Source: Plakobranchus ocellatus (lineage: Eukaryota; Mollusca; Gastropoda; Plakobranchidae). Taken from it: a DNA stretch of 39,681 nucleotides. Of the stretch, positions 1 to 12,900 are shown one piece after another; the stretch's first letter is position 1; every line of letters begins with the position of its first letter. The translations under genes and the position numbers were made by a program. Location: the NCBI GenBank assembly GCA_019648995.1, contig BLXT01002372.1:930526-970206 (forward strand), given 5' to 3'. The notes below the pieces were generated by a model that saw only the letters and a list, made by a program, of their open reading frames with translations, did not search any database and had not been told where the DNA came from.

Positions 1-1269
1 GCCAAAGGATTTTTTTTAGCTCTCAAGACTGTGTTGGTTACCTTACCAGCGCCGACAGTCTATTGAGTTACAGAAACCCCCCAGAAAAAAAAAAATTCGG
101 GATAGATCTAGATGCTTCATTTAATCCGACACTTTGCAAGCCTAGTATAAGATCAAAGAAACTACGCCGGTCTACTTCGAGGGCATTTACAAAAAAAACG
201 AGGACCAACTTTCCATCGATGCCGCATTTTTGTATTATGTGAATCGAAAGAAAATCGCACAAAATGAGACAAAAACACAGGCCTATAGTTAAACAGCCAA
301 AGTGTAAAATTTTCCCCATTGGCGGGATGAATTACACCTAAAGCATAATGCCGGCATGTCTGCATGTAGCACCGAGACATATCAATAACACAGAAGCTGC
401 TCGGTCTCTTTATACAGAACGTTGAATAAACCTTATGGACCGCAAATTCGATACTTGGGTTATGTCGATAGTAATTTAAAAATGTTCAATGCTATTTAAA
501 CAGGTAAAGAGTAGACGTCAGTAGATATCGCATGGATCCAACGGATAAAACGAGACAATTTTTTCCCGTCCATAGGGACAACTGAGCGGGATTTCAGCGG
601 AGCAGCCCGGAAAACGGAATTTATAGGCGTTCACCGGGATTTTTCCCGGCGAAAACGGAAAGTTGGCAGGTCTGCATGATATTTTGCAGGATTTGCATTT
701 AAATAATCAGTGAACTAGCTATTTCTAACACTTGAATTGAAATAGATGTTGTTCATTTCCACAATGAATATAATTTGCTGCATATTTAAATTGCTTTTAA
801 AGAGCTTGTAATCAATTCTATGAAGACTGGCCCTAGCTAAACTGACTTTATACTTTATTTGCAGGGCAATAACCCTATCCACAAGCACACAATCTAAATT
901 CTCTAGTTAAAAACAAGAAAACGGAAAAACTATTTTCAGTAAAATTTAAGCTTACCCTATTTAAAAAATAATGCTGATATTTCAGCTTGGGTTGTTTCCC
1001 CTTTTTGCACTTCAATTGATTAGATTATGTTACTGTATTAGTGGGTTTTTTGGTTTTTTTTTTTCTAATAGCAAAAAGTGTTGATAATGCTCCTATTTCT
1101 TAAATGTTCAGATACGGTATAAATCATGTATAATGTTCAATGTGTTTACGTCTGAATAGGCTTTGCTCTAGATCCAAGTCCACTAAGTTGATCTAAGACC
1201 ACTATCAAATGCTGTTAATACATCTAAAAATTTGAGTTTGACGAATATAGAAATAGATGTGCCTCTTGA

Positions 1270-1600
1270 TCTTGCCTAGAAAGGGAAGAGAGAGTGAGAT
1301 AGGGAGAGTGAGGAAGCAGCAGCGAGAGACACATTCAGAGAGGGATCAACAGGGGGGGGGTGGAATGAGAGAGGCAGACAGGCATAGAGAGAGGGAATGA
1401 GAGGGAGAGTCAGAGAGACAGCGAGAGATGGGGAGGGGGGTAGTCAGACTGACAGACGGAATGGGAGAAAGAGCGATAGCTGAAGAGAGAGTGAGAGAGA
1501 GAGAGAGAAAAGAGAGCCAAGAGTGAAAGTAAGTCGGTCGGGGGGAAGGAGGCAATCAGAGAGAGGGAGGGGGCGAAAGGAAGACACAGCAACTGGCATA
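1270..1600. repeat. Degenerate GA-rich purine tract
   Basis: The plus strand is almost all purines over roughly 300 bases, with GAGAGA runs interrupted by GGG runs. The complementary strand appears to code Ser/Leu-rich peptides, which is an artefact of the CT repeat. Confidence 0.9.
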
Positions 1601-1704
1601 AGAAAATATCAAGGAAAAGTTATTGAAAAGAGACATTCATATTGACGCTTATAACTAATATTAAAAAGAGAAGGATAGCATAAGCACGATAAAAGTGAAT
1701 AGGG

Positions 1705-1713
1705 GAAGAGAAA

Positions 1714-1782
<69 letters not shown>
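1705..1782. repeat. (GA)n microsatellite
   Basis: A nearly pure GA run of about 78 bases, with one interruption (GACAGAG) and a final GAAAGAG. Likely length-polymorphic. Confidence 0.95.
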
Positions 1783-3153
1783 TAGCTAGGTTGGTAGACT
1801 TTAATGCATTGATAAGATACCAGTATAAGACCTACAAAAAAAGAATTTTTTAAAGTAGAGACAGACACCTCGGCTAGTATTATGGAAAGTACAGTTTGTA
1901 TCACTATAGATCTAAGTGTTTATCTGTATAATCCTAAAAAGCAAGCATTGTCCGCACCTCCAGTTTCTCTTGTAACGGATCAAAGACTAACTAGAGGGTT
2001 GGAGAATGACCTCTGATTTCTTTGATCTTTTGCCGACATGCTACAGTAGGCCTAGTACCAGATGTACTATCAGAGCTTACTTGTTTGCCTGTCAATAAGG
2101 ATACAATTACACTGTATGTATTTTTTTAATACTCTGTTCAGAGCCGGAATAAAAGGCGGTTTTTGTTTTTTTTTTCAAACATTGGGTTAGAACTGGGCAT
2201 TAGAGTTAAATTACGTTGAAAGCGTAAGGTTGGCAGGTCTGATTAACATGTAAATCGGACAAGTCGGGATTAAAGGTAAAAATATTTCACGATATAAAGA
2301 CTTCAGAAATGTGTTTATCACACTCACAGATATTATGTATATATTAGGATTCCCATCAATCCCATCGTACGATCGGGTTTTAGACAAGATGTAAAAAAAA
2401 TAATTCCAAAAACAGCGATGTTGGTCCTATGAGTAGATTTGAAGATATTGTGATATGAAGAAGGAGAATTTTCGATTTTGATACAAAATTGCAGCGGCCC
2501 ATTGTGCTAGCATATGCACAATGCTATCAGGTACCTGCCTGGTACCGGCACTGATTGATGACCCCAGATGCGGTTGGTGCATTATAACAAAGTCTCAGTC
2601 GCCTAAATCCACTGGAGGTTTAGGGGCTGCTTGGCTCGGCCATGTGAACTAAAATGTAATTTTTAAGGCGAAATGCTACGCTGTGCCCAGCTGATGTTAG
2701 CCTTGTTACCTTAAATCTAGGCTGGAGACAATGGTGCCTCTCTTTACACCTTAATTATTATTTGAATGAGAAGATTTAATCAGAAAGTAGTTGTATTTTG
2801 ATCTAGAACATAGATTATAATTTCTTTAGGCCTAAGTTTCACTGAAAGTATTGAAACTCCCTGAGTCTAGTCTATAGATCAAACCAAATATGCTGTAGAT
2901 CCTTAATTGATTTTTCGATGTAAGTGGGCTAAATCTCTCATAAATCTTGTAAACCCCCTGGTTTTAATCTAGGTCCAGACCTTATATGTAGGCCTGGATT
3001 TTTTTCTCAAAAGAATATTTCCCTCTCTTTTACTTCAATAAGTAGATCGTGTCCAGCCATTCTAGAAATCAAAACTGATTTAAACATTTGAAAAATAGAT
3101 TCTGTAGGCTTTAAGCAAATAAATGTCTCAATGACTAAGAGACATCAAATGGC

Positions 3154-3159
3154 TTTATT
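3154..3159 (-). other. Possible poly(A) signal downstream of the QSER1-like gene
   Basis: TTTATT on the plus strand gives AATAAA on the minus strand, about 700 bases past the candidate stop codon. In AT-rich sequence such hexamers are common, so this is a weak candidate for the 3' end of the transcript. Confidence 0.25.
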
Positions 3160-3858
3160 TAATCTATCACAATTCAAAAATGAAACCAGGTACTAAGGTT
3201 GGGTCCAGATTGGATCTTACTAAATATAAATAAAATTTTAGTTCTTGTATCCATTTTAAGAAAACTAGAATAGTTTGAGTTATTTGTAGTTGCTTGTTAT
3301 GAATACAACTATCGAAAATAGAAAATGGTCCAGAAAATAAAATCACAGCCATCTTGTTTCAAAATGAAACAGTTTCATTCACAGTTTTTCCTTCATTAAA
3401 TTTTTATAGACGGAAATTTTAGGCTGGGGCTATGCTGGACAGAAATTTGGTTAAAAAATCGGATTTTTTCTACAAAAATTGGAAAAGAGCCGAAAATTGG
3501 CCAAAACCGGAAATTTGGCATCCATGAGGTAAGTTTTATCTCTCATATATTTAAACACTCTACATAATACAAAAAGGGGAAATAACAAACAGCAAGTAAC
3601 AGTCGTTTTTGTACACATTCTGAGCAAAATGAATTTTTTTAACCCTTTTGAGTTACAAAGTAAAAAGAAAGATCTAATGTACACAAGTATTGCTTTAATT
3701 CAAACAAATTGCTCTGCTCATTTGCAGACAAAGTCAACGTGATGTCAGTGACCTTCACCTTATGAAAGCAAAGTCTTGCATCTGTAGTACAATGGGACTG
3801 GAATGAAATCATGTACTTGAAAAAATCAACCTACTAACTCGTCATGTGATAAAAAATG

Positions 3859-3943
3859 CTACCTCACTTTATCTTCCCTCCTCCCATAATTTTCAAAATT
3901 TTGAAAATGTTTTTTATTTGTTGGAGGTAGTGGCTTTGAGCTT
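3859..3943 (-). CDS. QSER1: Candidate last coding exon of the QSER1-like gene
   Basis: After a short T-rich intron of roughly 180-195 bases, two in-frame acceptors 12 bases apart (CACTTTTCAG| with the exon at 3955, and GATTTTAG| with the exon at 3943) lead into the same open frame. From the second, one base completes Lys and 27 codons follow (SSKPLPPTNKKHFQNFENYG then RREDKVR) to a TAG at 3861-3859. The phase is right, but the peptide shows no domain I recognise, so this may be chance. Confidence 0.35.
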
Positions 3944-6900
3944 CTAAAATCAAAACTGAAAAGTGACATCCCCATTCTCCTCTTTTACATTTTTTTGGCT
4001 TCCATCTTTCAAATCCCATTTCAAAGAAGTTAATAAATTGCACAACTTTTTTTTCCTTTTTTTTTGTATGTAAAGTAGCCTTACTTTGAATGAAGGATGT
4101 ATTAAAAAAAAAAAAAAAAAAAGGAAGAAAATACATACTTTGAATTCACTTGGCCTTTAGGTCGATATTCTTCAAGAACCTCAACTGTTGAAACTATTCC
4201 ACTTTCTCTGACCTCAGTTTCTCTCACTTTAATGGGCTGAAACTGGTTTGCCATTGATGGCATCCATGTAGAGGTCTGGCCATTGTATAGATAAGAAGAA
4301 AAAAAATTAGCAACTGCTCTAACCAAATATAACATAAAAGAATCCATGTCAAGATAGTTATCTTCAATAGATTTTGCCCTTTTAAAACTAATCACATAAA
4401 GAAATATGCAAAGAAATGAACAGCAAATCCTTATTCTTCGCCTCTGCTTTAATCGTGGCACTCGAAAAAGAAAAAAGATATGATAAGAGTGACTGATAGA
4501 GATCTGCGTATTTGGTAATTTCTTTCTAAAATTTTTTTGTTTGTAAAGCTATTCAAGGAAAGATCCTTTTTTAAAAGTTAATGCCTGTCTCTAGAATATG
4601 CTGGATAGACACACCATAGAATTGTCTTGAAATAGGGAGCCGGGATTTGAATTTGGGGGGGGGTGAATAGAAAAACTCATCTTATGCCTTGATATTACCA
4701 CATTTTTAAATGTCACAAAGCTAATCAGCATGTTTTTTTTTTATTTTTGTTACCTTCTTTTCTCAGAAATTATTACACCACAGCAGCAGCATTAAATTTG
4801 TTGCAGCAGAATTCATTGTTCAAGGGTCAAAATGGCTTGTTTTTCAAAACACTTATTAAAATCCTAATACATGGCTTTAGACTATGCTTTATTTGGAAAA
4901 AAAAATCAATTTAAAAATTATTTGAATCAGTTTGGATAAGAGGAAAAAAAAGTTTACAAAGTGATAATGTAACTCCTTCAAGCAGACAGCCACCTATAAA
5001 ATATGAAAACATTTACCATGGAGATACTTAAAAAGACAAAAGCAATCAGGTGAAATCTATATTTAACACAGGACCCAAACAAACAGAAAAAAATAATTTT
5101 AAGTAAAACAATGCACTCAGCTTTAGAGCCTGCCACCCTACTTATCTTTGACAAAGTCTAATTAAATGGCTTTAAATGCAACATTTAAGCACACATAATA
5201 CTGTTTAGATAAAACAAGATTTAAAAGAAATAAATGACATGTACAGAAAAAATAATAATTAAAAAAAGGGCACATCTATACATACAAACACACACATTTT
5301 TTTTTAAACAAACATACATACTAACCGTTTCTGAAGCCAAATGTTTGACATTTCCATTAACCACCTTCAGATCAAATTTTTTGATTTGGTTGTTTTCTTC
5401 CAACCTCCAGATTGGATAGCTTTCTGAATTCTCCATGTCCTTCTTTTCAATCATATATGTACCAACCTAAGAAAAGACCAACTCTTTAAAACAAAGATAT
5501 TTTTAAATTTAAAAAAAAAAGTCTACATACAGAAACTTTTCCCCATATGAGTAACCAAGTCTTCAAACTCTACTTCTTCTGAGCTTTGAGATTGGATTAT
5601 TTACAGCACTTTTGTAAAATACTATTTGCAAACTGGACAGAGAAAAACAAACTCTGAGTTTGTGAAAAGATACATTTCATTTTTTTAAGTCAATCAGTGT
5701 TTGCAAATACATTTCCAGTGATTATTTCCTGAGGCTTTTACTTGTAAGCATTGAGGTGATCTCATGTTAGCAATAAAAAGAAACAAAAGTCATTAAATAC
5801 TTCTGATAATATCTATGTACACATACTTCACAAAAATTCAAAATGAATGAAAATGCAGTAGTATGAGCAAAAAGACCTTTATGGGTGTATTAGATGAAAC
5901 ATCAGCTGCCGTCTTTGGACCTTCATCAATGCTTCCATGTGAACCTCCCCGACCACGAGCCCCTCCTTGTTTGGATAATTTTGCCTCAGCCGATAGTCTT
6001 TGACGCCTTGGATAAAAACATTTAAACAAATATTTACAAAAAGAGCATCTTTCAAACCAATGCCATAATAGCCATGAAAATAGAAGTCCACCCAAATCCC
6101 CTCCCCTGCAACCCTCTCAAAACAAACATACAAAAATCAATACGAGAAAAAATTTCTTGGTTTACCAAGTCCGGATATAAACAATACTGAATCCAATAAA
6201 GAACTGAATGTGTGTGCCATTAGATCAGAGAGAGGGCCTACTCTGATGACCATTATAGAGGCAAAAATCACCGATTGAACTTGAATTGTCTGACAGTTTT
6301 TGATCAAGCAAGCCTGCATACAGTTAACACAGCTTAAGTTGATGTCCAAGGGATTTAACTAAAAAGATTGACTTATATAAAAATCAAACTATGTGATTAT
6401 TTTGGTATCTTTCCCGATTGAATCAATCAAAAAAAAAAGGGGGGTGGAGAAGAACCGCTTTTATATTCAATACTAAACTGCTCAATGGCTTGTTTGGGGT
6501 ATTATTTATAACCAAGATAAAACAGCTTTCTCAACATCATCGCATTGGTACTGTCTATGCTTATCAGCATCATGTTTCCCAGAAAGTACATAGGTCTCTT
6601 CTCTAGGACAAGTATTAATATTCGCTAACTACTGCGTGAAAGTCCCAACAAAGCCCACTGGCCACTTTGTATTAATTTTCAGCCTCATCGCTAATGACAA
6701 TTTTTTTTTTTTTAAATCAAACCCTTTTTCTCATGCATCCAATGTGGAAGACCATCAAGTTTTGTTCTGTTTTCCTTTGGTGGCATTTTTCATCATCCAA
6801 TGATCACCAACAGAAAAAGGAAGAGAAGGAAAAAAGGCACCCTTGTCTGACTTCTGTAATTACATTGAAGGTTAGGTACTCTCCACAATCATTAAACGCT

Positions 6901-9900
6901 GCTTTGGGATTTCATAAAGTTTATTGTGTCTACCAATTTCTTGGAAATGTCTTAAGTGTCTGAGTATTTTCCAAAGTGAATACATGGGGATGCTGGCAAA
7001 GGCCTTTTTTAAAAATCTATGAAATTGATGTACATGAATGATTAATTCCACTCTAATGACTGTTCATAATTATCTGCAAAACTGCTATCTGGTCGCTGCA
7101 GAACTTCCTTTTTTTTCTAAACATAGCTTGCTCTTCTTGCACTGTGGGTCTACAAACTCCTTTTTTTATTTATTATAATCGATGTGAAAACTTTTCTAAG
7201 TCTGAATAAGAGCATAAGTTGCCTGTAATAACTACAATTTTCAGATTTCTTTTTTTTTTTGGATTGGTGGATGGGTGGGGACAGTTTGACCATGTGGTCT
7301 TTGTCTTCCCAAATTCAGGAAAACAAATATTGAAGGCAGTTGTTACAGACTTTTGGACTAATATGAATATTATACATATTTAAATTAAAAGAAAATTTCG
7401 TCTACTAAAATTGTTCATAAGAATCCTAAAAAATACAGTGACCATGCCTATTAAATTACAAGTTCAAGACAGTGGAAATTTCATTATATTGCAGTAACTC
7501 ATTTCAAACAAAGCTAATAACATTTTTGTTAATAATACTAACCTTGGCCGTTTCCTTTTTTCTATTAATTCACCTTGATTGAGGTCCTGCGAGGAGAGGA
7601 GCAAAATTCCATTTAGTCACAATTCAGAAAACTACAAAACCAAGCTGAACTGAGACAAGAGCACAGAAGGAAAAAAAAGAAACATGAAAAGACATCTTTT
7701 CAGTTTCAAACTTTACAAAGAAGACAGCATGATACCATTGAGTTGCATGCATTTCCTCAGTCATCATAGATCTAAAGGGATCAATGACTGAATTGCTATT
7801 TTGATGGCCATATATATTTGAAAAAAAAAAGAGATCATAGATACTTTTATTGTAAAGAACCAATATATACGCAATTTAGGGTCAACTATAACATGTCAGA
7901 GCCAAAAAAGTAATTCAAATAGTTATGGATTAAAATCACAAAAATATATCTGTAATGGATTAGTTAATTTGGACTTGGCCAGTCATCAATGTAAACGCTG
8001 TCTTAGATTACAAAATCCTTTCCTCAGTGCTCAGGATGGACATCCAATGGCAACAGCTTAAAATTTGTTTTATAATATACTCACTCTGATTAAACAAATA
8101 CGAGGGATGTCCGAGAAGAAACAGGAAAAGGGGCATAACTCAAAGAGTTTTGATCAGATAAATTTGAAACTCACACAGATTGAAGTTCACTCTTCCACTA
8201 TTTCTCAACGTAATCCCCATGGAGATCGATGCATTTTTGCCAGCGCGACAGTAGCGAATTGATACCCACTCGAAAGAAATTAACGTCAAGATTATCAAAC
8301 CAATTCCTCAATTCACTGATGAGGTCATCTTCTGTCTCGAAAGCCATGCCTCCTAAATGGCGCTTCAAGGGTCCAAACAAATGAAAGTCAGAGGGTGCCA
8401 GGTCTGGACTGTGGGCAGGATGAAAAAGAATTTCCCAACCGTAGCACTGCAGCCATTGCTGTGTAAGTTTTGCTGAATGAGGGGTCGCATTATCGTGCTG
8501 AAGCACAACACCCCTTCTCAAGAGCCCAGGTCTTTTGCGACGAATTGCTTCTTTAAGGCAGTTAAGAGTGCTGCAGTATCGGGCAGCATTGATACACTGA
8601 CCCTGTGGCAAAATGTCTAAGAGGATCACATTTTTTGCATCCCGATACTACAGCACTCTTGACCGCCTTAAAGAAGCAATTCGTCGCAAAAAACCTGGGC
8701 TCTTGAGAAGGGATGTTGTGCTTCAGCACGATAATGCGACCCCTCATTCAGCAAAACTTACACAGCAATGGCTGCAGCGCTACGGTTGGGAAATTCTTCC
8801 TCATCCTGCCCACAGTCCAGACCTGGCACCCTCTGACTTTCATTTGTTTGGACCCTTGAAGCGCCATTTAGGAGGCATGGCTTTCGAGACAGAAGATGAC
8901 CTCATCAGTGAATTGAGGAATTGGTTTGATAATCTTGACTTTGATTTCTTTCGAGTGGGTATCAATTCGCTACTGTCGCGCTGGCAAAAAATGCATCGAT
9001 CTCCACGGGGATTACGTTGAGAAATAGTGGAAGAGTGAACTTCAATCTGTGTGAGTTTCAAATTTATCTGATCAAAACTCTTTGAGTTATGCCCCTTTTC
9101 CTGTTTCTTTTCGGACATCCCTTGTACCTGCGATTGTGATTTAATTTAAGAAAGAGAATATCAGCTCCAAGTGGATTAATGAACGCTTTGAAAATTTTTT
9201 CAATGGCGCATATCTGCAAAACAAAGATCACCTGATAGCTCTTAGAGGTCAGGAATACAATGATACTAAGATTACTTGTGGATTAAGTGTGACTGGTGCC
9301 ATTTTGTGAAAGCAGATATATATTTTAATTTATCAAGGCAATAATTTGTTGTTTTTTTTTTAATTGTTTCTTTAGATTAATCACCTTAGGTACTTGACTA
9401 AGAAATATGCACCAGATTGTAACACTTTCAATTTAGTAATCACCAGTGCACAAAACCATACGTCTGAAGTCCAAAAAGAATGAATTCTGAAGCACTAATA
9501 ATAGTAATAAAACAAACCAAAGCGAAGGGCATCCAAGCAGGATCATCATCAGAGTTGTAGATGGAGTCATCACTTTTATAACCTTTGCTCTTTGAGCGTA
9601 ACTGCTTTATTTCTTCACCAAAACTGTCATCAGAGTCAGAGTTGTCTGAAAAACAAGGTGTATAGGAGGATGTGAATTAAATTCTTTGCTAGAAATAATA
9701 TGTTAGGCTTCCTTCATTTTAGTAACCGCAATGGCGGGTTTTTCTGCTTAAAAAATAAAGGTTAATGAGTATTGTAGTGAAAACCACTTTCATTTTGTTT
9801 ACAAATTTTTGTGGTAAAGTTCAAGTTGAATATAAATCTATATTATATATTTTCAACATTTATGTCTTTATTACATTCACATGGGTAGATGATGACAGTC

Positions 9901-12900
9901 ACCATAATGGACAAAAAAGAATCAAAACTTTTGATTTAAATGTGATAAAAAAAAAAATGTTGCTTTTTCCCTTGGACTCTTATAAATATTAAATGGGGGA
10001 CACACACACACACAAAATACCCATTATTTTAAAATCAAATTGTACTGACTTAATATGTGAAACAATGAAAAAATGTTTTGACACCTGTCATAATTAGTCA
10101 CATCACATTCAATTTTAATTAAACAAAACATTTTAACTTAGTTATTTTCAAAGCATAAATATACTGTGACAAATGTCTCAAAACTTTTATCTGTAACATC
10201 AGACTAACCAGCGATGCCAGAAAATTATGTGATAAATCATGCAACACAAATGCCAATGTCATTGATAATACTAAAATATTTTTAGAAATTATAATTTTTT
10301 TTTCTAAACCTACTCAAAATATTCATTGCATTGTCAAAGAAGCCAGGTGCAAAAGAATGTGAATTACACAGAACAATCAGCCTCATGAGTCACATCACCA
10401 AAATACTGCTAAAGATCATAATGCTGAGAGTAAGGAACAAAATAAAACCAGAAATAGCAGAAGAACAGTTCGGATTTGTAGAAGATAAAAGAACATTAAA
10501 TGCAATATTCTGCAAACCTTAATTGAACGCAACCTAGAAGTACAAAAAGATGTAAATCTGTGTTTCATTGATTACACCAAAGCTTTCTACAGAGTACGCC
10601 ACAATGAGATAATAACGCAATTGAAACAACTTAACATTGATGGGAAAGACTTAAGAATAATAAAAACCATGTACTGGGAACAAACAGCAGCAATGAGAGT
10701 TGAAAACAAAACCAGCACATTTCAGGACATAAAACGAGGCATTAGGCAAGGCTGTGTTCTCTCCCCAGATCTCTTCTCCCTCTACAGTGAGATAATCATG
10801 CGAAACTTAGAGAATCACCCAGGAATTAAGGTGGGTGGGCAGAACATAATTCATGATATGCTGATGACACAGTGCTAATAGCTGAAAACAAAGAGGACCT
10901 ACAAAAACTTCTACACATCGTTGAAGAAGAAAACAGAAAGGAAGGGTTAGAACTGAACAGTAAAAAGACAGAGGTGATGGTAATTAGTCGTAAACAAGAA
11001 TCCCCAAAATGTAATATATTCATCAATGAAGTAAAACTCAAACAAAGGGAAAAATTCAAATATCTAGGAACAATGATTTCAAACGATGGTAAAACGAACA
11101 GAGAAATATCAGCAAGAACTGCTCAGGCAAAGATCAACTTTCAAAAGATGAAAACAATCCTGACAAATAAACACATCTCCATCAAAACGAGGAAAAGAGC
11201 CCTCCAGTGCTACATAGAACCTGTTCTAATGTATGGATGCGAAGCATGGACAATCTCAAAGCAAATTCAAGATAAGCTAGAAACAACAGAAATGTGGTTC
11301 CTTAGAAGAATGCTCCGGATACCTTGGACCGCAAAGAAAACAAATGAGAGAGTTCTGGATGAAGCTAATAAAAGAGGATCACTGGTCAGAATTATAAGAA
11401 AACATCAAGCCACCTTTCTGGGCCATGTGATGAGAAGAGAAAAACTGGAACATTAATTTTGGTAACAACAGGAAAGTTGGAAGGAAAAAGAAGCAGAGGA
11501 AGACAAAGTGAGAAGATAACGGATGGACTGGCCATATGGCTTGGGCCAGGAAGAGTGACAGAGACACTGACTGACGTTAAAGATAGGGATTTGTGGAGGG
11601 ACATGATCGCCAATGCTTATAAGCAAGGCACTTGATGATGATGATGACTCAAAGGTAAGCATAATATCAACAAATCATAGGCTTAAAGTTGGTTGCTGAC
11701 AAAATTAAAGAATTCTGAACTGGCAGAGATACTTCATAGTCTATCATGCGAGTGCTTTTTTTCTGGGATTTTGTCCACTTTGTGAACAACTTTCATTTCT
11801 ACAACAGATAAAGGGATCGAAAAAAAATTTATTGCTTGGAGCTCACTTGGAAATAGGATGATCAGATTATGAGTAATAGCCTAGCATGGCTTACTCAATA
11901 ATACAAGTTAAAGCAAGGCTGTTATGAAAACTGATTAATGGCTCCCTTCTGGTATGTGCTGGTACATGGAATAGAACCAGCATTAAAACTAAACATCTTC
12001 TACAATTAAATTGAGATATCAATACACATGAAGGGAAGAAACTGCAAATAACTTACTGTGTTTTTTCGTCATCTCTATACACTTATCCTTTGCTTTTCTC
12101 CCTATTGATGCCCGTGTTGGAGTTGGTGCAACCTGTTTGGGAACTGGTTTTTTCCTTTGAGCTGGTTGGGTCTCATCATCTGAGAGCTCTGCAGGCACAT
12201 CATCATCATCATCTCCTAAGCCCCTACCCCTCTTCCTCTTTCTTTCCCTATTTTTCCGCATACTGTCTTTTAAAAGGGTTGACTCTGCAAAAGGTCCAAA
12301 TCTGCTCTTACTTTTACTTTTAGGTAATGTTATTTTCACTGCAAGATCACTGGTCCTTTGAACAGAGTAGCCTTCTTTGCCACTTTCACTTTTCTGAGAG
12401 GGAGTGTCACTGAAAGTGGAAATTAAGTCTCGCCCTCGCTTAGAACTGTCATCAGCATTGAAGAACGATTGACTAGAGTCTTTCGAGGTAGCAAGTTTGT
12501 TTGCTGCTGCTGGTGGAGGTGGAGGTTTTGGTCTTTTAGGTTCAGGAATATACTTAGGAAGCTGGGGTTTCTTGGTAACAGCAGATGAAGATACACTGGA
12601 CAAGGTTTCCTGTTTGTGGCCCTGTAAGTAGCTTAAGAATGAGTTTTGGAATGAATCAGTGCCACAAGAGGACATGCTAGGTAATGACAGAACTCTGGGT
12701 TGATTCTGCTTTTGTTTGGGTAACATTGGAACAGGCTCAGACAACTCTGGGTTAGTGAAGTGCCCAAGTTCATCATCCTCTACAACATGTGGCACAAACG
12801 TCAAAGTCATCTCAGGCTCAGGTGCTGGTGGAAGCTCCTCTTGCAGGGACCCATGTCCAGTAACTTGATCATTTTGAGAAAACATGGTATTAAACTGGAC

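Larger units (their letters stand above)
1..3153. other. Downstream flank of the QSER1-like gene; no gene seen
   Basis: Apart from the GA tracts this stretch has no recognisable gene. It is AT-rich with short chance open frames. A GTTGGCAGGTCTG word occurs near 660 and again near 2232. Part of it may be 3' untranslated sequence. Confidence 0.5.
8101..9124. mobile_element. Palindromic mariner: two facing 3' halves with TA at both ends
   Basis: Two inverted arms, 8101-8583 (minus) and 8641-9124 (plus), are separated by a 57-bp spacer that belongs to the left copy. Both outer ends carry the same terminus (CGAGGGATGTCCG at left; its near complement CGGACATCCCTTG at right) and each is bordered by TA (8099-8100 and 9125-9126), the mariner target. 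Each arm codes the C-terminal half of a DD34D mariner transposase: HDNATPHSA, then HSPDLAPSDFHLF with 34 residues between the two Asp. The first catalytic Asp and the N-terminal DNA-binding domain are absent from both. It lies in an intron of the QSER1-like gene. Confidence 0.9.

Noticed and set aside
1346-1904. Ser/Leu-rich open frames on the minus strand
   Set aside because: These are translations of the CT complement of GA microsatellites, with no initiation context or splice sites.
2500-2650. Small hairpins (GGTACC-type and CCTAAA...TTTAGG) considered as a SINE or structured RNA
   Set aside because: No tRNA-like A and B boxes could be made out and the stems are short.
3440-3520. Degenerate short repeats of GGAAATTTGG type
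   Set aside because: Too irregular to call as an array.
4102-4461. Minus-strand frame of about 119 codons beginning with Met
   Set aside because: Only 4139-4275 is supported as an exon; the rest is flanking intron in the same frame.
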